From: Diospyros lotus
Lineage: Eukaryota > Streptophyta > Magnoliopsida > Ericales > Ebenaceae
DNA length: 64,000 nt
Direction of reading: 5' to 3'
NCBI RefSeq assembly: GCF_014633365.1
Contig: NC_068340.1
Coordinates: 34,670,328 to 34,734,327, forward strand
The notes beneath the pieces were generated by a model, which saw only the letters and a program-made list of their open reading frames with translations, ran no database searches and was not told the DNA's origin. The position numbers and the translations under genes are program-made. Numbering within the stretch: the first letter of the stretch is position 1; each line of letters opens with the position of its first letter. Below, one piece after another: positions 22,638 through 37,600 of the stretch.

Positions 22638-25600
22638 GTGCGTTGATTGCCATTATACTATATTCTTTACTACTATTTGATGCACTGACCTCTGATGAAA
22701 ATGTGAGATAAAATTAAACTTTCAATGTTCTGTTGGTTTCACTTTGTCTAATACTTGTGGATGGAAAAATATTTATTATCAAACATATCTATGAAAAAAT
22801 CTATCTTATTAGTTATGAGACTAAAATTCTAAGTTGTATGAATATCCTTTGTAGTTTTTGTATTATGTTGTTATTCCATTAGTCCAATTGGGTCTGCAAT
22901 GCTCTTATTCCCATATGAGAGTTCTTTCATTGCATTGTTGTATATTTAGTTCCAAGTAGGTTATAGTTCTATTTTTGTTAAGACTAAGCTGATTATACTT
23001 CTATTAATATGGTTCACTAATTTTTTAGATGAAACCTTTGATCTATATGATTGCCTTGGCCTAGCTTTACATTGATTTTTAGCCAAGAGGTCCTCAATGT
23101 ATGAAATGCCTGTCTTAGTGCCTTTTTTTGACCAAGTTTACTTGTGAGCCATTTAATTAATTTTATAGTATAGAAAGTTGAAAGTTTTGCTTGTCTTGTC
23201 CTCTTTACAGAGAGGAGTTTACTAGCATGTTTTGTATGCTACATGTCCATTCTGATGCTAGCACTTAAGCATGAACAAGCCACAAACTGGATTAGAGGAT
23301 CAATTTGATTCATTGGGTAGTGCTTCTTCAAGAGGTAGTTTGATTTTTTCACTAATTTTCTACTTTTCTAAAAAGAATTAACTAAATACCATGATTTTAA
23401 GTATAGCCAAAAAAAAAAAAAGACACCGTTTAAAAATTATTACCAATCTACCATGTTTGGGGTCACCTAGGATGCCACGTTGGAGGGAGGGCCAGCATGG
23501 GTGGTCTGTAAATGCATAACTGCATGTGCCACAAGCGGTTGTAGCACAAGTGGTTCTTGTTGAACACTTAGAGAAAAATTGTCCAATGGTGTCAGTAATG
23601 AAGATGTAGAAGCCACTTGTACCACAAGCGGCTATAGGTAATGACCACTTGTGTTACAAGCAGTTATTATTATCATATCAAACTTGAAGTAGATCATCTG
23701 CCATATTATTTTCCTTCGCTACAAAACTCTTTCAATCTTCCAGTTCCATCTACCAAATTATTGAAGTCTTCAATCAAGTACTAAATTCCCACTTTAGCAA
23801 ATTTTTTAATTCTATTAATCCAATGTTTGCCGATACAAAACAAGAGTAAATTCCAGTCACAGCGACACTCAACATCTTTCCCTCCCGAAATATGGAGAGA
23901 ACAAGATGTGGGCATGGTGGTGCTGTGATTGGAAATGAGTTTGCTGCTGAAAAACAAGATGATCTCCCAGGCCCTACAAGCTGTCGGGGTTCACCTTGTA
24001 TTTTTGGTAGTGCAAATTACCATGCTGCCTGTTTCACCGACCTCCATTGTGCAAGGCCATTGTGGGTCTTCAGGGGGAAGGCTTGGCCTTGACATGAGCA
24101 GATGATAGCTGCTGGTAGTGGGTATATGTTTCAACAGTAATAACTGCTCATAACAAAAGCAGTTATTAACTATGGCCACTTTTGATACAAGCAGATCTAC
24201 ATCTTCATTAATAACACCAACACTTGGACATTTTTGTCTAAGGGTTTTGCCAGAACTGCTTGTGGAATAGGTGGTTATGCAGTTACTGAGTAGCCATGCT
24301 AGCCTTCCTTCTAGCGTGGCATTTCTCGTGGCCCAAAGGTGGTAGATTGGTAATCATTTTGGAAAGGGGTGGCATTTAGTCAATTTTTTATGCATTTGAA
24401 GAGTCTTAAACTCTTTGCTCTTTGGGCTGGTTTAGTTCTTCTTGTTTTTATGTCCTCTCATTAGGCGTTTTCCTTAGTTTTTAGATTTCCTCCAATTGAC
24501 TGTTGACGTGACTGTCTACCGTTGCAATCGATGCAACTTACATTTTGCTCGACAGTTGACCCTTCATCCTCGCTGTTTTGGGAAATTGACCTCACATACA
24601 ACCGCCTCTGTCCTCCATCAACCTCTTACCATTATGGTTTGAACAAGTAACCCTCAGTTAAGTTTCTGACAACTCATCTTTTGCCATTCTCCCCATCTCC
24701 TGGACCATCCCCTGGTTGACCCAACAGTTGACTATTGGTGATCCACAGATGCAACTATTTGGGACATTATTCTAGGTGTAAATATAGGAACTAACACTCT
24801 CTGTTTATTTCGTTGTTTTCTCCTTTGGTCACCGCCGGTTACAATATATTAATCCAACCTGTTCTTTTCCTTTGCATTTTTTCCTTTGTATTGTTAAAAT
24901 GCTTGTTAATATATGGTTTTCTAAGTTATTTACTGTAGGAATGAGTGTTTGTCTTAATAGATACTTCTTTGTTTACACAATACATTTTTCAATGAGTTTG
25001 TGTTCCATTTATTTTGTGGTATTTGTAACTCGTTAGATTCCAATGCATTTGCAGGAGTTCTACTTCTGCCAGTTGCAATATATTAACTCCAAGCTGTTTT
25101 TTTTTTCTTTGCATTTTCTGCTTCATATTTATAAAATCAATTTAATGTATGGTTGTCTAGATTTGTTAGTGTAGCAATGAGTACTTGTATTAATTGATAC
25201 TTCTTTCTTTTGGCCTATAGTTTTTTTAAACTAGTTCTGTCCTGTGTATTTTGTTTTATTTGTAACTTGTTACATTCCAATGCATTTGTAGGAGTTCTAT
25301 CACCGTCAGTTACAATATAATAATTCCAAGCTACCTAGGATATTTGGAATGACTGCTTCCCCTGTAAAGGCAAAAGGTATGAGATTTAGAGCCTGAATTT
25401 TATATTGACTTTAATGTTCAGTAAGCGGTTGTTAATGTCATCCTTTTCTTTTTGTTACTTACTTGTTTAGTAAGGACAAGGTTATAACTGTTTTTGATCC
25501 AGGGTCAAGCTGGGCATCTACCTACCGGAATCAGATTCTTGAGCTTGAGAATCTTATGAACTCAAAGGTTTCTTTTAAATGTCTTGATTTAGTTTTCTCT

Positions 25601-28600
25601 ATTTTTTTTTCTGATGTCGTCTTTATGTCACGCTGTTAGTCATTTAGCTTTTATCCTGTCTATAGAAGGTTGGCTTTTGATTCTATAACATTTTGATTTC
25701 AGTTTGTTGCACTCTATTGAAATTCTCCTCCTATAATTATGAGTATTCATTGATTTATATTTTTTCTTTCTTTGTATTTGTCACTTGTTGACTGATAAAT
25801 GGTTGGATAATTGATAACTACTATAGTGATGAATTCTGAAGCTCAATTAACTTGAGTGGCCAGTCTTGTCGTAATTGCCTTTTCCTTTATTCCTTTTGTC
25901 ACCATTTGGTATAAAATACAGGAGCTTGTAAATCAGATTTGATGTGTCCATTCTCAATTTTCAATGTTGCCTACAATCAGTTTAAAGAATATATATGATT
26001 TGCTTTTGGGAGCTCAAAGAAACAACTGCTTTTTTTGCTTGATACATATATTATATATATGTATTTATGTATTTTTGGAAATTACTTTCAGTGGGTTATG
26101 CAATCATGCTGATAAATAATATGGTGTTCTTAACATTACTTTTATGTTAATACGATGTTTTGGTTTTTGCATTGTTCTTTGCTTTTTAAGTTTTCTGAAT
26201 TGGGAGTTTTTTTAAGAAATCTATTAGTTGTAGCATTTTGTATTGAACATATATGTTGCTTCTATGGCATGGTAATTTAAGAGTTTTGTTCATAGTTGTT
26301 AAATCGAGATTCAAATCGTGAATCGTATGTATTCATTTTGCTAATCGATAATTGGGAATCTAATAGAAGATTCAACATTCCTTTTTTCAAACCAATAAAT
26401 AATATAAAATCCAAGTGTAAAATCTCATATTACTCAACGAAAAACTAATAAATATTCATATGAAATATCTAATATCTCAAAAGTATAGTTTTCTAAACAA
26501 TTAGGGCTTCAAAGAAAATGGCTTGCAAAACATTGCAATTAAACTGTTACTAGCCTTTTCATTTCAACATTTTGGTTATATTCTTTCTGCTTTTGCTCAT
26601 TAAATATAAATTTTTAATCTTAGGCCACTATATATAATTATATTATTTTGCAAATAACAGATGAATACATGTGTCATATATGTAGGGTTTACCTAGGGTT
26701 TCAATAGGAAATTAGAAGAATCCGAGGGAAATGGAATAGAAGGAAGGGGGAAAAACCAGAAGAAAGGAGGGAGATATCAGAAGAATAGGGGAAGACATTC
26801 TGACAGAACAGTGAAGGAGGGAGAGATTAGAGAGAAATGAGAGGGAAATCAAGAGAGAATTTCTAGAGGGAAATGACTGAATTCAATTATCAATTCCAAA
26901 ACATGGATTCTCTAACTACACTAGCCTATGTATAGGCTTTACAAATGAAGGTACTAACAGCTACAACATAAGAGTACAACTAAAGAGAACTACATACAAT
27001 GCATATTACTAATCTATCCCTTGGGGACCTTGGGGTTGTGACAACATGATGTTGCCATTTAAAGTCTTCTTTGTGTTGAGAATCAAGTTTTTACTTCTAA
27101 ACCTTCTATCTGTTTGTCTGAAGTGTGGAACTAACCTTGGGTTGTTATTTGATCATTTTCTATAGAAGTACGAGGCAATAAAATCTGTATAAATAGTTCA
27201 TGATCCCAATATATGTTCTTATGTGAAGGTTTATACAACTGTTGATGAAAATGTGTTGGCTGAATACATTCCTTTTTCAACTCCAAAGCTGAAGTTCTAC
27301 GATTCCTGGGATATCCCTTATGCATTATTTGAATGTTTATCAAATGATTTGAAGAATTTAAAGGAGAAGGTTTGTATTTCTCTTCAATCCAATATGTTAT
27401 TTTTCATAAATATATAGGACCATATTTCTGTTGCATAATCCATGGAGGTAGATTTACTTGAATTTGCCCATATGTTTTTATTTATTATGATGATATTGAT
27501 CTTGGATACTGTTTTCAAATTGTTGGCTTTGAAATCTGATTTTGGGGTTTGTGGCACAGCAAGAAGGATAAAAGTGTCTTGAAATAGGAGGTGAAAACTA
27601 GCGAGCTCATATTATTGGGTTGGGTCTTGCAAGAGGAATAATCATTTGATAAAGGATTATTCTTTAGATATGACTATTGGTTTCTTGATTCCTATAATGA
27701 TTATTATCAGTGTTATAAAGATGAACTCTATTAAAATAAAATAACTTGTCGATGCATTGTAATGCTTATAACTGGACTTCATATAACATGCTATAGCCAA
27801 CTCCATTATTAACATGATATAACCATGTGCATGCTACCAAATAGAGTTCCTAATTAGTTAAAGCTCATAAATAGCATTATTTCTCCATTTTAAATACTGA
27901 AAATCTCAGAGTAAGTTGCTCAAAATGCTATACATATTGCAATACAATATTTATATGCATTTGTGCATGTTCTTTTGCTCTCCCTGTATTTCCTTTTGTG
28001 GAGGGTGTGTAACAGCTTGTAATACAATCCCATAATTATGGATATTTACTTATGTGTGATTTGTGGATAATTGGGATGATGAAATATAATTACACAATGG
28101 ATGGTGGAAATTTGCCTAACTGAGGCTTGGAACCTTGATAGTTGAGCAAGTATCCAACTAGGAGATCAACTACAGGCATGCAGGCAGCATAGTCAGGCAA
28201 ATGGCCTACTGGAGGGATCAACTACAACTTACTGGGCTTGTTGTTGACTATGGCTTTGACTATGCTTGATAGCTTGGCCAACATGGACTTATAGAAGAGT
28301 GGTTGGCTAGGGATCGACTACAGGGACTTGATTAGATTGGCATGATGCATATAGGCGAATTGTAGTTGACTTGCAGGAAGACAGAATGCCAGTTTGGTTG
28401 ACTATGGAGATCATAATCTATTATGAATGTGCCTGCTGTTGTTGTCAAGAAGTTTTGCGCAACTTTAGGTGAATTGAAATTTGAGGTCCATTTTGAGTAT
28501 TTTGCAATGGGCATTAAACTCGTACTTTTAGTATGATAACAGCCTCATGAGGAAGCCTGAAAAATTGGTGATTGGCATTTATTTAAAAGATTAAGAGACC

Positions 28601-31600
28601 TTGAGGATGCCTTGGAAGTCCAATGTGTTGTTGAATTACACCCAAGTGCTGTAGGGGTATTCTTGAAATTTTTAAGTATTTCCCAGAACAGTGCCTAAAA
28701 TACCAAACGCTGTAATGTTACTTTACCAGGATTTTAATTTGTGCTTTCCTGTGCATACCAGACATAGCAATCTTACTTTCTTAGTAACAACATTCCCATT
28801 AATGACATTCCCAAAAATATGATTGCTGGGAAAGTAAAAGGTGTAAAGGCACCAAACATCACCTAAGAGTAAGTTGATCAAGTAATCAATCAAAGTTGTC
28901 CAGTGTATATGCCAATGACCATGTGCCTGGGGAACTGTGGGATTTCCCAACTATAATTTCTGCTGTGTAATTATCAGGTTAATTAAAGATAATCGGTTAT
29001 GGGTAGAGGTATTATAGATTTTAAACCTTTATTTTCAATAATTGATGGTGAGGCTCTTACAAGATGAAGGTGGGCTTTGGTTTCAAACCCTAGTTTGAAT
29101 GAGTCAAGTCTGCAATGGTAAAGTGGCTTGGACAATCCATGTGGCAAGGGTGATAGTTGTGTTGGATCTTCTTTTGATCGTGAACCTTGTTTGATTACCT
29201 CAGAACCTTCAACCATTGAGCTAATAGCTCATTCCTACTCTCTTGTTTGTGCTAGATTTATGCCAGATAATGAATGCTATATAGCTGTTGTTAGTTCTGT
29301 TGGTGCACAGTCTAAGACATCCCAAATAATGCAGACAACCTAGAAGGCTAAAAATTGCAGATTTATAGGATGATATAGGATAAAATTTGAAGGTTATTCA
29401 TCCTTTTTCTTTGTGGATCTTCAGGATATACATTAAGAGATGTTTTCTTCTATTAAGTCAAATTGTAAAGACATGTTCTATTAACAGATCTTTGGGATAT
29501 ATAACATGGCCTTTGTATTTACAAATTCCTTGTTTGTAGTCAAGATGCTATGTTGATGCAAAACATGCTCTTTAAATAGCCAGCTCATTTACCCAGAACT
29601 TTGTTGTTTGACTTTCTTTTCCCATCTTTCCTCTTTTAATTGCTATTTTTCCAAGATTGTTTTTGGGTACGTGTGTAGCATTTGGACATGCATATTTTGT
29701 TGCTGGTGCAAGAAACGATTGCCACTCTTACTCCATTATCCAGCATTGGCTCAAAAAAGACAAAGCTTGAGCGAGTAATGCATTCTTTTCCACATACCCT
29801 GGCATTTATGCAATATCTTTTGATGTTTCTTGCGAGATATCAATTTTTTCTCAGCAAATTGTTGGATTCCATTTATGTGCAGACTGATTGTCCATGATAG
29901 GTTTTAGGCTGCAAAGAAATAGCCATGTGTTGGAAACATAGTTACCACGTTCCCCCAACCCCTTGGGAACCATATTCCAGTTGGGTGGAACCAAAAGAGG
30001 TCGACAGGGGAGCCAACCGTAAACTTTCTCAACCAAATACTTTTCTAGTACTTTGATGTGGGATACATGAAGTACTATTAACTCAAAACTAAAGCACGAA
30101 CAAAACGGAGTCTTAATTCAACCTTCAATGATATGTTAAGAAAATCAGCACCATTTAAAATCTTACTTTGAAGATTTAAATGAGATAATTATGGAACTAA
30201 AAATAAAGAAAGAAAGTATTCAAGTCCTCATTATACCTGCAAATTTTCAGTGCATAAATTTCAGATATATACTTTTTGTAACTAAGAAAATTAGGTAAAA
30301 AAGAGACCTAACAAAGGAAAAAAGAAAAAGGAAGCAAATCTTTTGGATAAAACATATTCATTTCATAAAGATAGGGAAGGTTCACTCATTTACATAATAG
30401 TCTAAGATGATAACATGATATAGCCTAAATAAGGAATGCATGATTATAAAGCTTGTGCATATATATTTGGACTAGAAAATAAACACTTCAAACCAAAAAT
30501 ATTAATATATATGTATATATATATATATATTACAGTGATAGTAAGCCAGTCTTATCGCAAGGATATAGAGTATATATTAAAGTAGTTTGGCAGAACTTAG
30601 GGGGGCCACTACCCCTGCCAGCCCCCCTTGCTTCCACCACTGGTGCCAGTTCCCATTCTCCAAAAAGTGGTGCTTTGACGTCTTGGAACACCATGGTATG
30701 TGTTCCAGTTCTCCTAGATTGGATAACTGGAAAAATGGAAATATATAGCACTTAGGTATGTATTTGGCAGGCAATACATTTAGTTATAATGGAAAAATGT
30801 AAGTATTATTTAGTGGAACAACATCAAATATATAACTTAATTATATTCAGTTATTATAATGGAAAAGAAATTATTTTATGGAGAAAAGGGGATAAGCCTA
30901 AAATTAAGGAGTAAATGAAGAAAGACAAATTAGAAATTAAATATGAGAAGACAACTCAAATCCCCCCAAAAAGAAAGACAAAACCCAAAATGTTTTCAAA
31001 AGTAGTTTTTGAATATATATATATATATATATTATGTTTTGGAGGCGTTCCACTTTGGTGAACCGTAGAAGCCTAACCCCCTACCACATTCTGAGAAAAG
31101 GCATACCACATGCCTGTACTGTGTTACATGTTTCAAGCATTCCATGAACCAGGCAACTATGGTTGGAAATATATAGTACCATATGTTAATTATTCATGCA
31201 AACATGGATACATATAGTATATTGCTATACTTGAATCTTTTATGACCATAATCTTTTACTTTATAGTTGTACTTGTGGTGAAACTGGATGTGGGCCACGT
31301 GGCTAGATCTATACAGTTATATCTTTTGCCTTTGCAAGGACGTTCATGTACATAGTTGTCATGTGTTTATGTATGATTTGAACGTGGCTAGATCTATACT
31401 GCTTCTCTTCGTTTGTTTATATATATATTTTTTTTCCTTCTATTCTTTTGAGTATTTGACTTCACATGCATCTTTTATCAGCATGAGTCTGCCCTACGAG
31501 AATCAAACATGGAAAAGTCTGCAGCAGATTCTGCTAGGGGAAGATTATCAAAGCTGGTCTCAACCTTTTTGTTTTGTTTGACTGAGCTGGGTGTTTGGTT

Positions 31601-34600
31601 GGCTCTGAAGGCATGTATTTGCTCTGTTCTGATTGCTTGATTTGTCACTAAAATGGTACATTAAACATCAGAAACTTCCATGTTTTGTAACAGGCTACAG
31701 AATCTTTGTCATGTTATGGAACTCACATCTGCTTGTTGGAGAAACTGGATGTGCATGGTGAGAGCATTGTTAGGGATTTTAGCTTGGATGTATTTAAGGT
31801 TTTCTCTGCTTATATACCATCCGGTAATTTCTGTAACTCTTACTGACATAATGTTTCTACAATTCTTCTTCAAATCTCTGAATTCCTGTTGCTTGCTTAT
31901 TCATTCTTTCCCTTTCTTCTTTTTGTGGTACATATAGGTCAAGGGTGGTCTATTGGTGATGACTTAAATGCTGATAAGGTTGCTGGATATCTATCTTCAA
32001 AAGTCGTCTCCCTCATTGAATCTCTTCTTGATTACAGGTATCCTGTCGCTTTTGCACTTGGTATGATACAATGTATCCTGGATTCTAGGGTGAGCTGAAT
32101 GAACTCAGATCACAAGCTGAAAAGTGCATAAATCTGAATTTTGTTTGGGAAACTACAATTTCCAGTGTGGAAGCATCTAATGTTTTGTAATGATAGATTT
32201 GTTGCTGTTATGATTTATGATTAATTGTGTAGTAGTTTGTATTGCGGTTGTTATTGCCGAGTGTATGTGTGAGGCGGTGCCTCTCTTATTGTTCAGTGAA
32301 CTGCATATATAAGCAGCTCACGGTCTCTCTTGTAAGTGGTTAATTCATTCGATCATTTTAGTAAAGTGCTTCAGGTTATTTTTCTCTCTTCTTGTTCTTC
32401 TTCATTTGTGCCCTAGGGCTTTGTTACATCCAACATGTAAAGATTTGAGTTCCATGAGCTATGGAATCATCAATGTTGAGAGTAAAAATGATAATATAAA
32501 AGATAAAAAGTTAACACTCTATCTAATTGCTTAAGCTTTTAGATTAGATGGTGGCTAATAATTCAACATGGTATTAAAGCAAGCAAAGGTGTTGATCCAA
32601 TGTTGAAATAGTTGCACATGTTTGGACCAGTTATGAGGGGGTGTGTTGAGAGTAAAAACGATAATATAAAAGATAAAAAGTTTACCCTCTGCTAACAACT
32701 TAATCTTTAGATTAGATGATGGTTAACAATTCGATAGTTAGAAACCAAAATAAAACAAAATCTTTTGTATTTTTCACTTCAAAACTTCTCACAGTTCTCT
32801 ATCACTCACAGTAAATTCTGTGACTTGGTAGAATCAAATGTTTCTTGGTTCTCTAATTTTTCCAGACCTTAACATATATTAGTTGCCCCTTATGGTGGGT
32901 TTATTCTGGGTTTGTTCATGTATGATATTAAGGCAAGAAGATATTTTGGTTGCATGCACAAATATATAAATAAATACCTGTTTGTTTTTTTATGTACTTA
33001 TCTTGAATTTTGGAATCTGCTGTTTTGGCTGGGTCATCTTGAGTTGCATTTATGTGTGGGGGGATGTTTAACCATTCTTTGTAGCCACATTGGAAGATGT
33101 TGCAGGTGAAAGTTGGAGTTGGTCTGATTCCTATTGGGAAAATAAAGTTGTAAATAATTAGAAGGATTTTATTTTCATGATAACTGACAAACATTTCTTG
33201 TTTAAATACTAAGCTTTCCTTGCTAAATGATTTGTGACTTCTGAAAACTCTTCTATTTCAGAAATATGAGTCTGTAGGTGAAATCATATGCCAACATTTA
33301 TTTAGAAGTTGTCATGAGGTTTCTTGTGTGTTGTTCCATGCAGGGATTTGAAGGATCTACGATGTATAGTTTTTGTAGAAAGGGTTATTACAGCTGTTGT
33401 TCTTCAAATTCTGTTGAGTGAATTGCTGCCAAAACTGACTGGCTGGAAGACGAAATTTATTGCGGGAAATCACTCTGGTTTGCAGTTGCAGAGTAGAAAT
33501 ATACAAAACGAAATTGTTGAAGAGTTTCGTAAGGGCATGGTAGGTTCTAGTTCATCCAAATGATATGCTCTGTATGTCACCAGTTAAAAATGCTTATATG
33601 CTGCGTGTTATTTGCAGGTGAACATCATTGTTGCAACTTCTATTCTTGAAGAGGGTTTGGATGTCCAAAGCTGCAATCTTGTTATTAGATTTGATCCTTC
33701 AACTACAGTTTGCAGTTTTATTCAGTCTCGAGGTCGTGCCCGAATGCCGAACTCTGATTTTTTGTTGATGGTGAGGAGGTATGCACTAATTTCCTGTATT
33801 ACCTATAAAAACATCATATTATGTCCCTAAGGGTCATGGTCTTGTGCTTCCACCTCTAGTCTTTTAAAAACTCTGCAAATGTTTAAATAATTGCCTCATG
33901 TCTTCAGTTTTATGGCCTCCTATGATGTTGGAATCTCAGATGCATAGAGATTGCTAAATGGATTAGAAAAAAGAAATCAGATCAGGCACAAAAAATGACC
34001 TCTACTTAATCTTATCTATAGAAGTCACTCTGACTGCATAGTATTTGTAAAGATTTCACTGGTGAAGTAGCTATTGATCATTTTTCTCTCCTTTTGGTTG
34101 AATTGGTAGTGGGGATAATGCTACACTTAATCAAATGAAGAACTATCTTGCCAGTGGAGACATCATGAGGGAGGAATCACTGCGCCATTCTCACCTTCCC
34201 TGTGAACCTCTTGACAGTGAATTGTTAAATGAGGCTTTTTATTGTGTCAAAAGTACAGGAGCAGTGGTAACTCTGAGTTCTAGTGTGGCCTTGCTGCATT
34301 TCTATTGTTCGCGGCTACCTTCTGATGGGTTTGTTCAAGGCTTTGTTTTCCATGGTTTAAAGTACTCTAGTTTGTTTATTTTCATTGTGCTATTTTGAAC
34401 TTATTTGTAGTGTGCTGCCATGAACTTTTATATTCTTTGCTTCCTTATTGCAGGTATTTTAAACCCTCTCCTTTGTGTGAAATAGATAAGAATTCACAAC
34501 TTTGCACATTGACATTCCCTAAAGGTTGCAACTTACAACCTGTTAGTGTGAAAGGCAATGTCAAAACTCTGAAGCAACTTGCATGCTTAGAGGCATGCAA

Positions 34601-37600
34601 ACAACTTCATCTGAGTGGTGCATTAACTGATAATTTAGTGCCAGATATTGTTGTGGAAGAAGCTGATGCACAGGAATTGGGTAATATATAATATTCAAGT
34701 TCTTATTTCTACTTTTATATTATGTCTCTTTTTTTATTCTTCATTAAGAATATTTTTCTGTATTAGGTTGTGAACCATATGTTGATGATCAAGCTAACTA
34801 CTTCCCGCCTGAGTTGGTTGGTCATCACGAAAACAATTCTACAAGGTTATTCCATTGCTACTTGATTGAGATGCAAAGGAACTTTGAGTATAATGTCCCA
34901 CTTCATCATATTGTACTCGGTGTCATGACTAAGCTTGAGATTGATGATGAAAAGATTGCTTTTGATTTGGAAGTGGATAAGGGCAACTTGTCTGTGTGGG
35001 CAAACTATGTTGGAGTAATGAGCCTTAGTTCTGAAGAGGTATCATACGCATTTTATGTTCTGAACTATTTTTTTGCTTTATATTGTCAATTAGGTAAGTT
35101 GTTCACGACTCTCTATTAGATAATTAATCTGTATGAAGAAATATTTGGATAGATTATTTTTTGATCAATTTTTCTCAACAGGTGCTTCTGTGCCAAACAT
35201 TTCAGATCTCTCTTTTCAGAGTTCTATTTGATCACAATTTGACTAAGTTGGCAGAGGTTCTGAGTGCATTTAATTCAAGGAAAGATTATTCAATTGACTA
35301 TCTCTTGCTCCCCTGTAGTGGCCCATCTCAAAATCCATTGATTGTCGATTGGAAATGCGTTAGTTCTGTGATTTTTCCTTATGAAAAACTCAGGGATCAT
35401 AATACAAGTTGTTGCCCTCCCAAGAGTTATGGCCGCCTTGTGCATGCTAAGAATGATTTGGTGTGCAGCTGCATGTTTGAAAATTCCTTGGTATACACAC
35501 CTCATAATGGTTATATTTATTGTATCTCTGGAACTTCAGATAATTTGGATGGGAACTCGCTGCTGAGGGAAAGGAGTGGAGAAGCCATTACTTACAAACA
35601 ATATTATAAATCGCGGTTTGTGAAAACTATTCATTTTAATATTTCTGTTGTTAATTGATGTGATGGTCTTCATTATTTTTTGTGAATCAAGTGATTGATA
35701 TTTGGTTACATGAACAGAAAAGGCAGTAACTCTATCCTAATCTTAATCACAGGCACGGAATTGACCTGTGCTTTGAAAGGGAATCACTGCTCATAGGGAA
35801 ACATATATTTCCTGTGCAAAATTGCCTTAAGAGGCGCAGACAACTCAAAGAGATAGGTTTGATTTCTTACTTGCTTTACCCTATGTGTTTTGTACTCACT
35901 GCATGCAACTCTGTGTCTACCCATTGAATCTATCTCATCATGGTTGCTATGAATAAGATTTCATAAGAAGGAAAGATTGGGATCTTGTTCATGACCTAAT
36001 ATTTTGCATTATTTGCACCAACTCGTCAGACTGAAATTGCCATTCACAGTCAAAAGAATTGTTATCATTTCTTAAATGGAAAGAAAATTTGCTTGGACAA
36101 GACTATAGGCTAATTATTAGAATTTAACACTCTTTGTTGTAACTATTTGCTCTTTAATGTTGCAAAGATTCCTAACACAATAAAATAGTATTATGGGCAC
36201 TGTCTTAGTTTCCCAAGACAAGTAAAGATTAGTATGAAATGTTGAGAATATTACTTTTTGTTCATAAATATTGAAATGGGGTGGAAAAAGAAAAGATTGT
36301 ATATGTTGTGTTCAAAAGTAAACTAGTAATCCAATCTATTCTCTAAGGGAAGCATTCCGAAAATATATACAGTTGGTAGATGAAGAATAGAACAGAAAAC
36401 TAATCTCTAAAATAGGAAATTGCCTAAAGCTAATTTCCTATAATTGAGTCTACTGAAATTAGGAAACAAAGAATGGAAAGAATAAACTAAATCAAATCTC
36501 TAACAACTTGTAATATAATCAACCAAAAATATAGTTTCCTAGGAAAGGAAATTTTATCTTCTAACACTTCCCCTCAAGATGGTGAGTGAATGTCTTGCAT
36601 TCCAATCTTGCCTGTTAATCTCTAACACATGGTGCTGGGAAGTCCTTTTGTGAGAATGTCGACAAGTTGATCACCAGTGGACACAAACAGGGTGCAAATT
36701 AGGCCATTATCAAGTTTCTCCTTTATGAAGCATTTATCAACTTCAACATGTTTTGTCCGATCATATTGTACCAGGTTATAAGCAATGTTGATAGCTGACT
36801 TATTATCACAGTAGAGCCTCATAGGTTCCTTCCACTTGATTTTTAGATCTTCCAAGATTATCTTGAGCCATAGTAATTCACATATTCCCAGGGCCATTGA
36901 TCTGAACTTAGCTTCTGCGCTTGATCAGGCTATAACATTATGTTTCTTGCTTCTCCAAGTCACGAGATTACTTCCTAGAAATGTGTAATACACTGATGAT
37001 GATCTTCTATTGATAATTGACCCTACATAGTTTGCATCAGTATAGGCCTCAAGAGACAACTCTTCCCCTTTCTTAAACAATATTCCTTGGCCCAATGTCC
37101 CTTTTAAATATTGCAGAATCTTGTGTACTGCTTTGAAATGTATTTCTTTAGGATTATGCATGAACTAGCTTACCACACTCACGGCATAAGCTATATCTAG
37201 CCTCGTATGTGACAAGTAAATAAGCCTTCCAACAAGCCTTTGATAGGACCCTTTATCCACTACACCATATCAGTGTATTTCTATTGGGATATGAAGATCC
37301 CTGCTTAGAGTGTGCAACCTCAATACCCAGATAATATTTCAACCTGCCTAGCTCTTTAATCTCAAATTCTTTGACCAATCAACTTTTTAATTTTTCCATT
37401 CCTTCCATATCATCTTCAGTCACTATGATATCATTCACATATATGAGCAATGCAATCACTCCCCCTAAGGCTGAATGGTTTACAAATAGAGTATGATCAC
37501 CTTGACTTTGTTTGTACCCCATACCATGCATTACTTTGGTGAATCGCCCAAACCATGCTCTCGATGACTGCTTCAATCCATATAGAGCCTTTTTCAACCT

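Noticed and set aside
25471..25502. Earlier acceptor (tttag at 25470) for DCL2 exon 6
   Set aside because: Using it gives an in-frame stop (TAA) within a few codons of the exon 5 junction. The acceptor at 25502 gives a continuous frame and family-like sequence.
29676..29900. Candidate DCL2 exon 8 in intron 7 (frame starting near cattt-ggacatg)
   Set aside because: It does not align with the dicer helical insert. The segment at 31482-31610 fits in sequence, length and phase.
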